Counted from the first letter of the stretch, positions 1 through 6,847 are shown. The stretch is DNA of 15,403 nucleotides from Nanobdellota archaeon (GCA_030690755.1 JAUYGA010000083.1:1-15403), one strand, 5' to 3'. Numbers and translations are program-made. The notes: generated from the letters alone by a model not told the origin.

Positions 1-57
1 TTCCTCGAGGAGGCAGCAGTTTCCATTGCTGCCTGATGCTATCACTGAAATTTCCAT
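1..57 (-). CDS. N-terminus of MBL-fold metallo-hydrolase (partial)
   Basis: Reading the minus strand from an ATG at position 57 gives 19 uninterrupted codons to the window edge, beginning MEISVIASGSNGNCCLLEE. The strand followed by a S/G-S-x-G-N-C turn is the usual start of metallo-beta-lactamase-fold hydrolases of the YycJ/WalJ-like group (typical form: SVLASGSSGN). The metal-binding HxHxDH motif would lie beyond the edge and cannot be seen. No strong Shine-Dalgarno precedes the ATG; only an A-rich stretch is present. The family call is therefore from the N-terminal signature alone, and substrate and role cannot be stated. Confidence 0.65.
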   Translation of the reverse strand, partial: MEISVIASGSNGNCCLLEE

Positions 58-189
58 CTTTTTTACTTACCTTAATTATCAAAATTAATTACCAAAAACA
101 ATGAGATTTGAGATATGTTTTAAATTTATGTTTTTTTACATCAACATCTTGATTTAAAAAATCAATATCATCCGATAGAAACTGGCCTT

Positions 190-948
190 TTACTCATCTT
201 TCGGCCGGATTTTTCCCTTCTGCCATTCCTGCAGTATCATCCTTCCTGTTCTTGCCAGATCAGGTTCTTTTCCTTTTTTAAGTATCATTTTCTTGATTGC
301 AATCTGTTCAAGAACCTCTTCTCTGTCAGTATTTGGTTCTACCTGGTAATGATGTTCTATAAGCCCAGGATATTTGGCCATAAGTTTCATTGCCATGATA
401 TCTGGATCTTTTTCATTAACAAAATCAACTGTTCCGATGAACGCGTGCTTGACTGCATCCTTTTCCCTGTAAGGAAGAACGCCAGGAGTATCTAAAAACA
501 TTATCCGGTTATCGCCTCTTATCTTCATAAGACTTTTTGTGTGGCCGCTCATTGAGCTTGTTGAAGCGGAATGTTTTCCTTTCATAGCATTTATTATTGA
601 TGATTTGCCGACATTAGGATAGCCTAAAACACCAACAGTTATTGTTTTAAATTCAATTTTTGCCCTCTTTGCCTCAATCAGAATGCATTCTCGCAACTTT
701 GTTGTCCCAAGATGATCCTTTGCAGAAATAAAGACGGCAGGCTTTAAAGGATTTTTCAGTTTCTCTATTTCCTCTTTCTTCACAAGATCGCATTTATTCA
801 AGACATAAATCAACGGCTTTCCTGTCTTTCTCACTTTCTCCTCAATCTCAGGATGCCTTGTCTCTTTCACAAGCCTTGAATCTAACACCAGCAAAATAAC
901 ATCCGAATCCCTTATCACTTTATTGACAATCTTCCAAAACTCAGTCAT
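190..948 (-). CDS. Circularly permuted GTPase, YlqF/MJ1464 type
   Basis: This is a GTPase of 252 residues with its G motifs in permuted order: G4 NKCD (51-54), G5 SAK (75-77), then the P-loop GYPNVGKSS (109-117), the G2 Thr in SGHTKS (near 137) and G3 DTPG (153-156). That G4-G5-G1-G2-G3 order defines the YlqF/RbgA/Lsg1 group, whose members help mature the large ribosomal subunit. The short C-terminal helical part and small size fit the archaeal MJ1464-like members. I chose the ATG at 948 because GGAG lies 5 nt upstream. A GTG two codons earlier (954) would overlap that GGAG. The gene follows two membrane-protein genes on the same strand after a gap of about 100 bp and may have its own promoter. 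A ribosome-assembly role is known for the family and inferred here. Confidence 0.9.
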   Translation of the reverse strand: MTEFWKIVNKVIRDSDVILLVLDSRLVKETRHPEIEEKVRKTGKPLIYVLNKCDLVKKEEIEKLKNPLKPAVFISAKDHLGTTKLRECILIEAKRAKIEFKTITVGVLGYPNVGKSSIINAMKGKHSASTSSMSGHTKSLMKIRGDNRIMFLDTPGVLPYREKDAVKHAFIGTVDFVNEKDPDIMAMKLMAKYPGLIEHHYQVEPNTDREEVLEQIAIKKMILKKGKEPDLARTGRMILQEWQKGKIRPKDE

Positions 949-1047
949 GTTCACTCCAAAAAATAGCTCTTACTAACCTCATCCAATAAATCATTGTTGA
1001 GTCAGAATTAATAAAATTAGCTGTATTGCTTTAAATAGCTATCTTTT

Positions 1048-1578
1048 TCAGCCCATCGCCCTTCTGAGCCTCTGGACAACCAACATGGTTAACAGAGGAA
1101 CAGCAATAAGCACAAGCATTGTTCCATTTACTGCAACACTAGTATCAGTCAGAAGAATTGCTGTGAAATTGATAAAAAAATCGAGTTCGCTGTTTCCGAA
1201 TACTACAACCAGGAATTGCGGCAGCACTTTTATGAATGCTAAAGCTATCATGACAAATGCATAAACAAGCAGGAAAAGGGCTATCTGTGTTGTCGGTTCG
1301 CTTATGTCAAAGTTTGCTAGGTTGAATCCTTTGGAACTTTCATCTATTCCTATAAGAAGCATTGCAATCATTATAGTGCTTAATCCTGATGAAAGCAAAT
1401 CTATTTCGTAAACTTCAGAATCCGCTGACTGGTTGTTTATGAACGAATAGATATACATCAAACCATATGAAATAAAAAGCACCCCGCACAACAGCGTATT
1501 TTCTACTATAAACCTGCCGATTGAACCTAAAGCGACAGGTATAGCTGAGAAGCTGAAACTGAAAAGATTCTCCATCAT
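1048..1578 (-). CDS. Unknown four-TM membrane protein
   Basis: I do not recognise this protein of 176 residues. It is strongly hydrophobic, with four likely membrane segments at about residues 28-47, 61-78, 98-116 and 148-168, short loops, and a basic C-terminus (RLRRAMG) that probably lies in the cytoplasm. The start is taken as the ATG at 1578, which overlaps the stop of the upstream gene as ATGA. The frame stays open another 15 codons upstream, but those residues are highly charged and overlap the neighbouring coding sequence. The overlap implies translational coupling with the 1575-2054 gene, so the two probably act as a pair. No catalytic or transport motif is visible. Confidence 0.7.
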   Translation of the reverse strand: MMENLFSFSFSAIPVALGSIGRFIVENTLLCGVLFISYGLMYIYSFINNQSADSEVYEIDLLSSGLSTIMIAMLLIGIDESSKGFNLANFDISEPTTQIALFLLVYAFVMIALAFIKVLPQFLVVVFGNSELDFFINFTAILLTDTSVAVNGTMLVLIAVPLLTMLVVQRLRRAMG

Positions 1579-2054
1579 TTTTTCACACGTCCTTTCAGTT
1601 TTGACCCGCGCCTGTCTGCCCATGCTTTTTGCAGATTATCATATATCACATGCTCAATATCAAACAACAGGAATGAAAAAATGATTATGAAAAAAAATCC
1701 GAGCAGTCCGATTTGTCTGATATAAATGAGACTCATGATTATGCTTATTGAAAAGTTTATTATCAGAAGATTCCTGTGCGGAAACAAAGTCTTAACTTTC
1801 CCTCTCGGCTTTAGCACAAGAACAACCAATAATATAAAAACAGCAGTTATGGCGCACAAACCCAAAAACACAGGCCAGATTGAAAAACCTCTAGAAACAT
1901 AAGATCTTATGAAAAATATTGCAAGAGTCATAGCGAATAAATTCGCGCTAATAACATTAAGATGATACTTTCTTAAAGTATATGATTTAGCATTTTTTTG
2001 CTTGATATTCCTTATTTTATCCTTTCTGCCCTTTTTTGATACACTCTTTTTCAT
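1575..2054 (-). CDS. Unknown four-TM membrane protein, basic N-terminus
   Basis: This protein of 159 residues begins with about 30 very basic residues (K/R-rich, likely cytoplasmic). Four probable membrane helices follow at roughly 33-50, 58-80, 95-112 and 115-133, and then a charged, basic C-terminal tail. I do not recognise a family. A TATA box at 2082-2089 lies about 30 bp upstream of the ATG, and no Shine-Dalgarno is present, so the mRNA is probably leaderless or nearly so. The gene leads the pair with 1048-1578, joined by a 4-bp ATGA overlap. The gene call rests on the coupled overlap, promoter placement and hydrophobic pattern, not on homology. Confidence 0.7.
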   Translation of the reverse strand: MKKSVSKKGRKDKIRNIKQKNAKSYTLRKYHLNVISANLFAMTLAIFFIRSYVSRGFSIWPVFLGLCAITAVFILLVVLVLKPRGKVKTLFPHRNLLIINFSISIIMSLIYIRQIGLLGFFFIIIFSFLLFDIEHVIYDNLQKAWADRRGSKLKGRVKK

Positions 2055-2081
2055 AATAATCTATAAACCGCGCAAAAGGAA

Positions 2082-2089
2082 TATATAAA
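2082..2089 (-). promoter_or_regulatory. TATA box for the 2054 gene
   Basis: On the minus strand this reads TTTATATA within AAAGCTTTATATATTCC, centred about 31 bp upstream of the ATG at 2054. That spacing places transcription start within a few bases of the start codon, consistent with a leaderless or very short leader. Confidence 0.6.
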
Positions 2090-2107
2090 GCTTTTCGTTG
2101 CCCAACC

Positions 2108-2148
2108 GACTAAAAATTAGTCTAAATCTTTTGCTTAACAAAAGATTT
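2108..2148. repeat. Two adjacent perfect palindromes between divergent promoters
   Basis: The first palindrome is GACTAA-AAA-TTAGTC (2108-2122). The second has arms AAATCTTTTG (2124-2133) and CAAAAGATTT (2139-2148) around the 5-nt loop CTTAA. The second overlaps the rightward TATA-like TTTTTAAA (2146-2153) and is followed by T residues. They lie between the leftward TATA (2082-2089) and the rightward promoter. This suits an operator pair, although the second could also fold as a weak terminator. Confidence 0.55.
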
Positions 2149-2182
2149 TTAAACCCCTTATTTATAGGAGGTGATATACGTG
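2146..2182 (+). promoter_or_regulatory. Rightward promoter with orphan Shine-Dalgarno
   Basis: TTTTTAAA (2146-2153) is a plausible archaeal box A, predicting transcription start near 2172-2178. At 2167-2175 lies GGAGGTGAT, an extended match to the 16S anti-Shine-Dalgarno. Four bases later comes GTG (2180-2182) followed at once by TAA, so no protein follows. This may drive the downstream tRNA-containing transcript; no closer TATA box is evident before the tRNA at 2438. The Shine-Dalgarno may be a remnant, a start-stop element, or chance. Confidence 0.4.
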
Positions 2183-2225
2183 TAATTTTTAATCAAAAAG
2201 ATGGGCTAAACCTAGAGTAAAAAAC

Positions 2226-2243
2226 GAGCCCGTGGTTGAATGG
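2226..2243 (+). pseudogene. Partial copy of the tRNA-Val 5' end
   Basis: The sequence GAGCCCGTGGTTGAATGG matches the first 18 bases of the intact tRNA-Val at 2438 at 16 positions, with the first 12 identical. Downstream bases do not form a D-arm or anticodon arm, so this is a fragment and not a working tRNA. It lies 212 bp before the intact copy and about 50 bp after the predicted start of the rightward transcript. It is probably the remains of a duplication of the tRNA gene. Confidence 0.6.
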
Positions 2244-2259
2244 GTCAGGGTCACACCCT

Positions 2260-2378
2260 AGACTTGCTCAGAAACATTGTTTCTGGCATCGCGTTCGAGT
2301 GGCTTGCGAGTCTCACTTTGTTCGACAGGTCACTTTTAGCGATACCCGTGTGCAGGACAAGCCTGCACTACGCTCGCT
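2260..2378 (+). repeat. Nested inverted repeats upstream of tRNA-Val
   Basis: An outer stem AGACTTGC (2260-2267) / GCGAGTCT (2306-2313), with one G-U pair, encloses a perfect hairpin CAGAAAC-ATT-GTTTCTG (2269-2285). A second unit pairs AGCGA (2338-2342) with TCGCT (2374-2378) around the hairpin GTGCAGG (2350-2356) / CCTGCAC (2362-2368). The segment AGCCTGCACTACGCTCG (2360-2376) recurs in inverted, slightly altered form at 2595-2610, on the other side of the tRNA. This could be REP-like palindromic repeats or a structured RNA. No protein-coding frame is apparent. Confidence 0.5.
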
Positions 2379-2437
2379 GAAATCAACATAATAATCGCGA
2401 GCGCAACTAATGAACGCCCTTAATCAAAATCATAACC

Positions 2438-2535
2438 GAGCCCGTGGTTTAGTGGTATAACATTTCCTTGACGATTAATAAATTTTTATTTAATCAAAAT
2501 GGAAAGGGTCGTCAGTTCGAATCTGGCCGGGCTCA
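2438..2535 (+). tRNA. tRNA-Val(GAC) with anticodon-loop intron
   Basis: The acceptor stem GAGCCCG pairs fully with CGGGCTC, followed by discriminator A; CCA is not encoded. The D-arm starts at GTTT with the AGTGGTA loop. The anticodon stem TTTCC (2463-2467) pairs with GGAAA (2501-2505). The T-arm is GTCAG-TTCGAAT-CTGGC with one G-U pair. The loop reads TT-GAC-G, giving anticodon GAC (Val), and is interrupted after position 37 by 26 nt. Removing them leaves a 72-nt tRNA. An intron at 37/38 is the classic archaeal site, cut by the splicing endonuclease at a bulge-helix-bulge. Partial copies of both gene ends flank this copy. Confidence 0.9.
2474..2499 (+). other. Archaeal tRNA intron
   Basis: Twenty-six bases separate G37 from T38 of the tRNA-Val. 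With the flanking G the intron starts GATTAA and contains the matching TTAATC, so it can fold into an AT-rich hairpin that brings the exon ends together, as a bulge-helix-bulge substrate requires. The exact cut sites could shift by a base or two. Confidence 0.75.
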
Positions 2536-2542
2536 TCATAAT
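2516..2542 (+). repeat. 27-bp direct repeat, copy 1 (tRNA 3' end)
   Basis: This runs from the T-loop through the acceptor stem into CATCATAAT beyond the tRNA. It matches 2651-2677 at 26 of 27 positions, with A versus C at the fifth base. The copies are 135 bp apart. Confidence 0.85.
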
Positions 2543-2562
2543 ATTTAGCAAAGCCAGGAATG

Positions 2563-2649
2563 ATTATCCGCTCGTCTTAAAAAATAAATATAAACGAGCG
2601 TAGTCAGGCTTTAGGCCTGACATCAGGATAATAAGGGCGAAACCCTTAT
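2563..2649 (+). other. Candidate structured RNA, three-way junction plus hairpin
   Basis: A closing stem ATTATCC (2563-2569) / GGATAAT (2626-2632) encloses two hairpins: GCTCGT (2570-2575) / ACGAGC (2594-2599), and GTCAGGC (2603-2609) / GCCTGAC (2615-2621). Next to it is ATAAGGG (2631-2637) / CCCTTAT (2643-2649) with loop CGAAA. Four perfect stems in 87 bases is more than expected by chance in AT-rich spacer DNA. It lies between the two copies of the tRNA 3' end. No known RNA family is recognised, and a palindromic mobile remnant is an alternative. Confidence 0.45.
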
Positions 2650-2650
2650 G

Positions 2651-2677
2651 TTCGCATCTGGCCGGGCTCATCATAAT
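2651..2677 (+). repeat. 27-bp direct repeat, copy 2 (tRNA 3' end fragment)
   Basis: This is the second copy of the tRNA-Val T-loop/acceptor end and its CATCATAAT flank. The bases before it (TTATG) cannot form a T-stem with CTGGC, so this is only a 3' fragment. The arrangement resembles an attachment-site duplication at a tRNA 3' end, but only 108 bp lie between the copies, too little to hold an integrase. Confidence 0.8.
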
Positions 2678-2726
2678 CAAACATTATAAGTTATCATTCA
2701 AATTTTAGTAAAAAAAGAGGTAGTTG

Positions 2727-3215
2727 ATGGAATCGCCTTTGTATGTTGTCAGGCAGGAATCAAAAAGAGTTGTAGTTCCAGAAATGTTCAAATTGATCCT
2801 TCTCGCTGTCACAATGTACATCGGCATTTATATGAATTTTCTGATTCTCAGAAAGACCATGACCCCTACCTATCATTTCATCATCGCTGTAATTCTTATC
2901 TTTCTGATTTTTATCCAGACCAGGATATCGCATATCCGTTCATCTAATGTACAGTATGTTTTTTTCCAGAACAGGGTTGAGATGCAAGGAGATGTGCAGG
3001 GAGTTTTTTATTTTGCTAATGTCAATATGGTTTATGCAAAGAAGAGTTTTGCTGATAGGTTTTTTGGGACTGGAACAGTTTTCTTAGAACCAGGATTTGC
3101 AATCTCAGCAATAAAGGATCCTGAACAGGTCAGCGCATACATCCAGAAACTGGTTGGACTCGCTAGACAGAGCGCTTATTTTTCTCCTCCGCAATCTTTA
3201 AATAAAGCAGTTTGA
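2727..3215 (+). CDS. Two-TM protein with PH-like (bPH) domain
   Basis: This protein of 162 residues has a short N-terminal strand region, two close membrane helices (about 20-38 and 46-63), and a soluble beta-rich C-terminal domain. That domain includes a V-x-Y-V-F-F-Q-N-R-V-E strand pair and a closing helix (PEQVSAYIQKLVGLARQ). This layout resembles the bacterial PH-like membrane-flanked domain proteins (bPH2/YdbS type), whose function is largely unknown. The ATG at 2727 is chosen because GAGG lies 6 nt upstream; a TTG one codon earlier is less likely. A TATA-like ATTATAAG near 2683 fits a promoter. The stop is 13 bp from the AMP phosphorylase start, so the two are probably co-transcribed. 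The PH assignment is from pattern only. Confidence 0.75.
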   Translation: MESPLYVVRQESKRVVVPEMFKLILLAVTMYIGIYMNFLILRKTMTPTYHFIIAVILIFLIFIQTRISHIRSSNVQYVFFQNRVEMQGDVQGVFYFANVNMVYAKKSFADRFFGTGTVFLEPGFAISAIKDPEQVSAYIQKLVGLARQSAYFSPPQSLNKAV

Positions 3216-3228
3216 ATGGTGATTGTTT

Positions 3229-4725
3229 ATGAAAGTTAAAGTAAAAGATATGGATATTGCGACAGGCGGAATTAAGGTAATAATTGTCAATGAAAAAGAT
3301 GCTGCAAAACTTGACTTGCATCATGGTGATCGTGTTCTGATAAAGAAAGGCGTAAGAAAGACAACGGTCATTGTGGACATTGGAGAATCAAGCAAAGCCG
3401 CTCCTCCTGGATCTGTAGGTGTTTTTGAGGAAGTCCTTGACCATCTTCATGCAGTCCATGGAGATATTGTCGATATCCTCTTGGAAAACAAACCTGAGTC
3501 TGTCAATCTTATCAGGAAAAAACTTGACGGCGGAAAACTGACTGCAAAAGAGCTTAATATGATTGTCCAGGATATTGTTGATGACAAATTGACTGACATA
3601 GAAGCGACTTATTTTGTCTCAGCATGTTATTCCAAAGGCATGAGTATGGAAGAAACAAAAAATTTGACTCTTGCAATGGTTAATTCTGGCGATGTCCTTA
3701 AGATTGACGGCAAAAAGAAAATATTTGACAAGCATTGCATTGGCGGAGTTGCTGGAAACAGGACGACGATGCTTCTCGTTCCGATATGCGCAGCAGCCGG
3801 TATGATTCTGCCTAAAACATCTTCAAGAAGCATAACAAGCCCTGCAGGAACAGCTGATACTATGGAATTTCTGACAAATGTCTGCCTTTCTTTAGACCAG
3901 ATGAAAAAAGTTGTCAAAAAAACTAATGCATGCATTGTCTGGGGTGGAGCATTAAATCTTGCGCCTGCTGATGACAAGATAATCCATATTGAAAATCCTC
4001 TAAGTGTCGACGCTGAAGGCCAGCTGCTTGCAAGCATAATGGCCAAGAAAAAATCTGTTTCATCAACACATGTGCTGATAGACATCCCTATTGGCAAGGG
4101 CGCAAAGATTGAGAACAAGCATGGCGCAATTAAGCTGAAGGCGGATTTTGAGAAGATTGGAAAAGCGCTAAACATGCATGTTAAAGTCATATTAACAGAC
4201 GGTTCTCAACCAATAGGCAATGGCATTGGTCCTAGCCTTGAAGCAAGAGACATACTTCTTGTCTTGAAAAATGATCCTAAAGCGCCTAAAGATCTGCGCG
4301 AAAAATCATTAATGATGTCAGGCGTATTACTTGAAATGGCTGGCAAGACAAAAAAGGGCAAAGGTTATGCGCTTGCAAAAGAAATTCTCGATTCAGGCAA
4401 AGCCTACAAAAAAATGGTTGACATAATCATTGCACAAGGCGGACAAGAAGTCGATATCAGCAAGATAAAAAAAGCAAAGTTTCGAGCGCAGGTATGGTCT
4501 AAAAAATCAGGAACTATCAAGTACATAGATAACAAGACAATATCAAAAGTCGCAAGAATCGCAGGAGCTCCAAAAGACAAGTATGCTGGCATATATCTAT
4601 ACAAACATGTTGGCGACAAGATAAGAAAAAATGAGAAATTGCTGACAATCCACTCTGAGAACAGGCAAAAACTTGACTATGCAAAAGAGATGTTTAGGGT
4701 ATATGACGGAATCATAGTCAAATAA
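3229..4725 (+). CDS. deoA: AMP phosphorylase (archaeal DeoA family)
   Basis: This enzyme of 498 residues matches the usual length of archaeal AMP phosphorylase (EC 2.4.2.57). It converts AMP (also CMP and UMP) plus phosphate to the free base and ribose-1,5-bisphosphate, feeding the nucleoside-monophosphate/type III RuBisCO pathway in the cytoplasm. An archaeal N-terminal barrel (about 1-80) is followed by the thymidine-phosphorylase core. Seen motifs are the phosphate-binding KHCIGGVAGNRTT (about 168-180), the SSRSITSPAGTAD loop (198-210), VWGGALNLAPADD (near 235) and the DGSQPIGNGIGP segment (about 325-336). The start is the ATG at 3229, with GGTGAT 5 nt upstream; a TTG at 3223 lies inside that site. 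Neither R15P isomerase nor RuBisCO is in the window, so the full pathway cannot be confirmed. Some CPR bacteria also carry this enzyme. Confidence 0.95.
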   Translation: MKVKVKDMDIATGGIKVIIVNEKDAAKLDLHHGDRVLIKKGVRKTTVIVDIGESSKAAPPGSVGVFEEVLDHLHAVHGDIVDILLENKPESVNLIRKKLDGGKLTAKELNMIVQDIVDDKLTDIEATYFVSACYSKGMSMEETKNLTLAMVNSGDVLKIDGKKKIFDKHCIGGVAGNRTTMLLVPICAAAGMILPKTSSRSITSPAGTADTMEFLTNVCLSLDQMKKVVKKTNACIVWGGALNLAPADDKIIHIENPLSVDAEGQLLASIMAKKKSVSSTHVLIDIPIGKGAKIENKHGAIKLKADFEKIGKALNMHVKVILTDGSQPIGNGIGPSLEARDILLVLKNDPKAPKDLREKSLMMSGVLLEMAGKTKKGKGYALAKEILDSGKAYKKMVDIIIAQGGQEVDISKIKKAKFRAQVWSKKSGTIKYIDNKTISKVARIAGAPKDKYAGIYLYKHVGDKIRKNEKLLTIHSENRQKLDYAKEMFRVYDGIIVK

Positions 4726-4752
4726 TAAATGATATTTCGTAAGTTAATATTT

Positions 4753-5613
4753 TCAGGTAAATCTAGGTTCACTAAAACTGACGAAATAAGGTTTGCATTT
4801 CTCATAATCATAAACCCCTTTAAAACCAATCTCCTTCAGCAAGCTCAGACCTTCTGGTATGTATTTTCCAAGACCTTCAACTGTATGGCCATCAGAACCG
4901 ATTGTTATTCTCTTATAACCTTGCGTAAAAAGAAGTTCCAATATTCCTTTGCTAGGATAAGGTTCTTTTGAAGCATGCTCAAAACCGCGCGTATTCAGCT
5001 CCGCTGCGATATTTTTTGCATTATCATGAACCAAATCAGCAACAACTCCACTCGCCAATTTAAAATAAAACGGATCTTTTACACTCGGTACTTCAAAGAA
5101 TTTCGCGCTGTACTTCTTTATCAAATCAAGATGCGCTAAAACAAAATCTCCTCTTGTCTGAGCCAAAAAATCAATGCAACCCCTCACATTATCATAATAT
5201 CTTCGGTAAGCGTGATCAATATCTGTACAAGCCTCAAAGAACGACGCGCTGGACCTATCTGCGCAATTAACTTTGAAATCTGGAGGCAGATAATGACATG
5301 AAACAAGAACTATATCAAAATCAAACCAATCAAGAACATCCTTAAACTGCGTTTTCCTATCCTCAAAATAGTCAAGCTCGACGCCGATTTTTATGTCAAT
5401 GCCAAACTTATCGCTGAATATCCTGGCATCGCGCTCAAGCTTCTTGAAATCCCTTGCAACGACTTTCCAGCCGTCTTCCTTTAATCTTCCTAAAGAACAA
5501 TGATTAGTTATTGTGAAAGCTGACAGTCCTATATCTACTGCTCTCTCTGCATATTCCTCAAGAGTCGCATTCGAGTCTTCTGTCAGATTTGTATGAACAT
5601 GGTTGTCAAACAT
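4753..5613 (-). CDS. PHP-domain phosphatase, histidinol-phosphatase-like
   Basis: This metal-dependent PHP hydrolase of 286 residues resembles the HisJ/HisK group of histidinol-phosphate phosphatases. Motifs in order are DNHVHT at the N-terminus, TNH, GVELDYF, VSCHY, AHLDLIKKY, ELNTRG and the closing GSDGHTVEGLG; together they supply the His/Asp/Glu metal ligands. The ATG at 5613 places DNHVHT at residues 3-8, as usual; a GTG ten codons upstream (5643) would add an untypical extension. It is the last gene of the minus-strand block, 38 bp after an ATP-grasp/phosphohistidine gene. No histidine-biosynthesis gene is nearby, so the substrate may not be histidinol phosphate. The phosphoesterase fold is well supported; the substrate is unknown. 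Confidence 0.87.
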   Translation of the reverse strand: MFDNHVHTNLTEDSNATLEEYAERAVDIGLSAFTITNHCSLGRLKEDGWKVVARDFKKLERDARIFSDKFGIDIKIGVELDYFEDRKTQFKDVLDWFDFDIVLVSCHYLPPDFKVNCADRSSASFFEACTDIDHAYRRYYDNVRGCIDFLAQTRGDFVLAHLDLIKKYSAKFFEVPSVKDPFYFKLASGVVADLVHDNAKNIAAELNTRGFEHASKEPYPSKGILELLFTQGYKRITIGSDGHTVEGLGKYIPEGLSLLKEIGFKGVYDYEKCKPYFVSFSEPRFT

Positions 5614-5651
5614 TTTTATTGCCCCGATAATAGTGAATATCACATCTGCAA

Positions 5652-6824
5652 TTAAAGATTTAACGGTATCAAAACAGCGCTTTTCCCGTCTGAAATGATT
5701 TGAGCATCGCCGTTGTAATTACTTAATTTCTCTGGAAAACTTTCCCAATTATTTGCATCACCCAAACCTTCACCACTATAACCCGCACCGGAGATTTTTG
5801 CTCTTTTTATCAATCGTGTTGATCCATGAAACATGTCAAAACAACCAGCAGAAGTAAAAAAAGTGTGTAAATTTCCGATTGAAACGTCTAATGGCAATTC
5901 ATCACCATCCATCTTTTTTTGCAAAACTACACCATACTCTTTTGAAATATCATTTATCCTAGCGTGCACATTTTGTTTAAAACTATCGCCATGGAGAGCA
6001 ATAACAGGAATTTTAATGCCCTCTTTAGGAGTTATCCCAAAAGCATAAGAAGTCTCCAAGCGCGGACAATCAAGATGAAGACTATAAATACTAAAATTTG
6101 CTTTTTCTATCTTTTTGAAAGGTCTTATCTGGTAAAATAAATCAGGGTTAATCCCAAATTCCATCTGATAGCTCCAACCTTTTTCCAATAGTTTAGAAGA
6201 TTCTATTTTTTTGTAAACTTCAACAAGATTCCTTAAATTATCACTGAAAGGTCTTTTTGTGTCAAACGCGCAAATATCACGTAATCCCTGAATATCATTG
6301 AACCTGGCTTGGGATATAGGATCACGCTGTTGCGCGATAAGCGTACGATCATGAGAATCACAATACCTTATAATTATTTCATCTGCATTATGAGGATGCC
6401 TCATCATAACACCCATAAAATTAGAAGGTGATTGTTCTTGAATTAAACAATGGACTTCTTCAGTTGATTCATGAGTTATTCCTTCCCTGTCAAAATATTC
6501 TTTCTCATCCTGCATGAATTTTTTAAGTTCAGGATTTTTCATGAATTTTTCTATCTGCTTGACAGCTGATTCTAGCTGGCTGAATGTTGTGACATTGCTT
6601 ATCGTAGGAAGCGCTCCTACAAGACCATGATAATCATTCCTGTGAGAACTTCTGACAATTAAAGGTGTTTTCATCTTTTCAATTTCAGATTTTATAGAAT
6701 CAAGATTTTGGCCTGCATAAAGATAAACTGATTTTGGAATAGGAATATCTAATTCATTCTCTAAAAACAACCTTGTCGCTTCGAGTTTTCCTCCGCCGCG
6801 TTTCAGTAATTCGTCTGTTAGCAT
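5652..6824 (-). CDS. PEP-synthase-like ATP-grasp plus phosphohistidine-domain protein
   Basis: This protein of 390 residues is related to the N-terminal and middle parts of PEP synthase/pyruvate phosphate dikinase. The ATP-grasp region shows GGKLEATRLFL (10-20), VRSSHRNDYHGLVG (57-70, the VRSS...FAG signature), CLIQEQSPSNFMGVMM (the Q-E-x-x-x-x-x-x-G-V strand) and MEFGINPDLFYQIRPF (the EWA...QARP end). A swivelling domain follows, with a candidate phospho-acceptor His at 333 (MFHGSTRLIKRAKISGAGYSG) and a terminal YNGDAQIISDGKSAVLIP strand set. The C-terminal PEP-binding TIM barrel is absent. It could phosphorylate its own His from ATP and pass phosphate to an unknown acceptor, as in rifampin phosphotransferase; this is inference. 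A good AGGTC ribosome site lies 6 nt before the ATG. It starts 23 bp after the sigma-like gene and is a paralogue of the 7556-8929 product. Confidence 0.75.
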   Translation of the reverse strand: MLTDELLKRGGGKLEATRLFLENELDIPIPKSVYLYAGQNLDSIKSEIEKMKTPLIVRSSHRNDYHGLVGALPTISNVTTFSQLESAVKQIEKFMKNPELKKFMQDEKEYFDREGITHESTEEVHCLIQEQSPSNFMGVMMRHPHNADEIIIRYCDSHDRTLIAQQRDPISQARFNDIQGLRDICAFDTKRPFSDNLRNLVEVYKKIESSKLLEKGWSYQMEFGINPDLFYQIRPFKKIEKANFSIYSLHLDCPRLETSYAFGITPKEGIKIPVIALHGDSFKQNVHARINDISKEYGVVLQKKMDGDELPLDVSIGNLHTFFTSAGCFDMFHGSTRLIKRAKISGAGYSGEGLGDANNWESFPEKLSNYNGDAQIISDGKSAVLIPLNL

Positions 6825-6847
6825 AGTTGACCTTTAATTATGATTTT

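Noticed and set aside
12..33. Hairpin GGCAGCA / TGCTGCC that could be a terminator
   Set aside because: It lies inside the coding start of the MBL-fold protein, where the Gly-Ser-Asn-Gly-Asn-Cys-Cys codons explain it, and it has no T-tract in a useful place.
149..165. Palindrome TTGATTT-AAA-AAATCAA in the first intergenic gap
   Set aside because: It is pure AT-rich sequence of low information and not clearly placed relative to a promoter; chance is likely.
2226..2672. A split or trans-spliced tRNA made from the outer 5' and 3' fragments
   Set aside because: The acceptor ends pair, but the 5' fragment has no D-arm and the 3' fragment cannot form a T-stem (TTATG against CTGGC).
2516..2677. 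Integrated element with attachment sites at the tRNA 3' end
   Set aside because: Only 108 bp lie between the repeats, with no integrase or other gene; duplication scar is the simpler reading.
3627..4190. Open frame antisense to the AMP phosphorylase gene
   Set aside because: It lies wholly opposite a strongly conserved gene, has no ribosome site of note, and its product has no recognisable features.
4729..4971. Small rightward open frame just after AMP phosphorylase
   Set aside because: Most of it overlaps the conserved C-terminus of the PHP phosphatase on the other strand, and there is no ribosome site.
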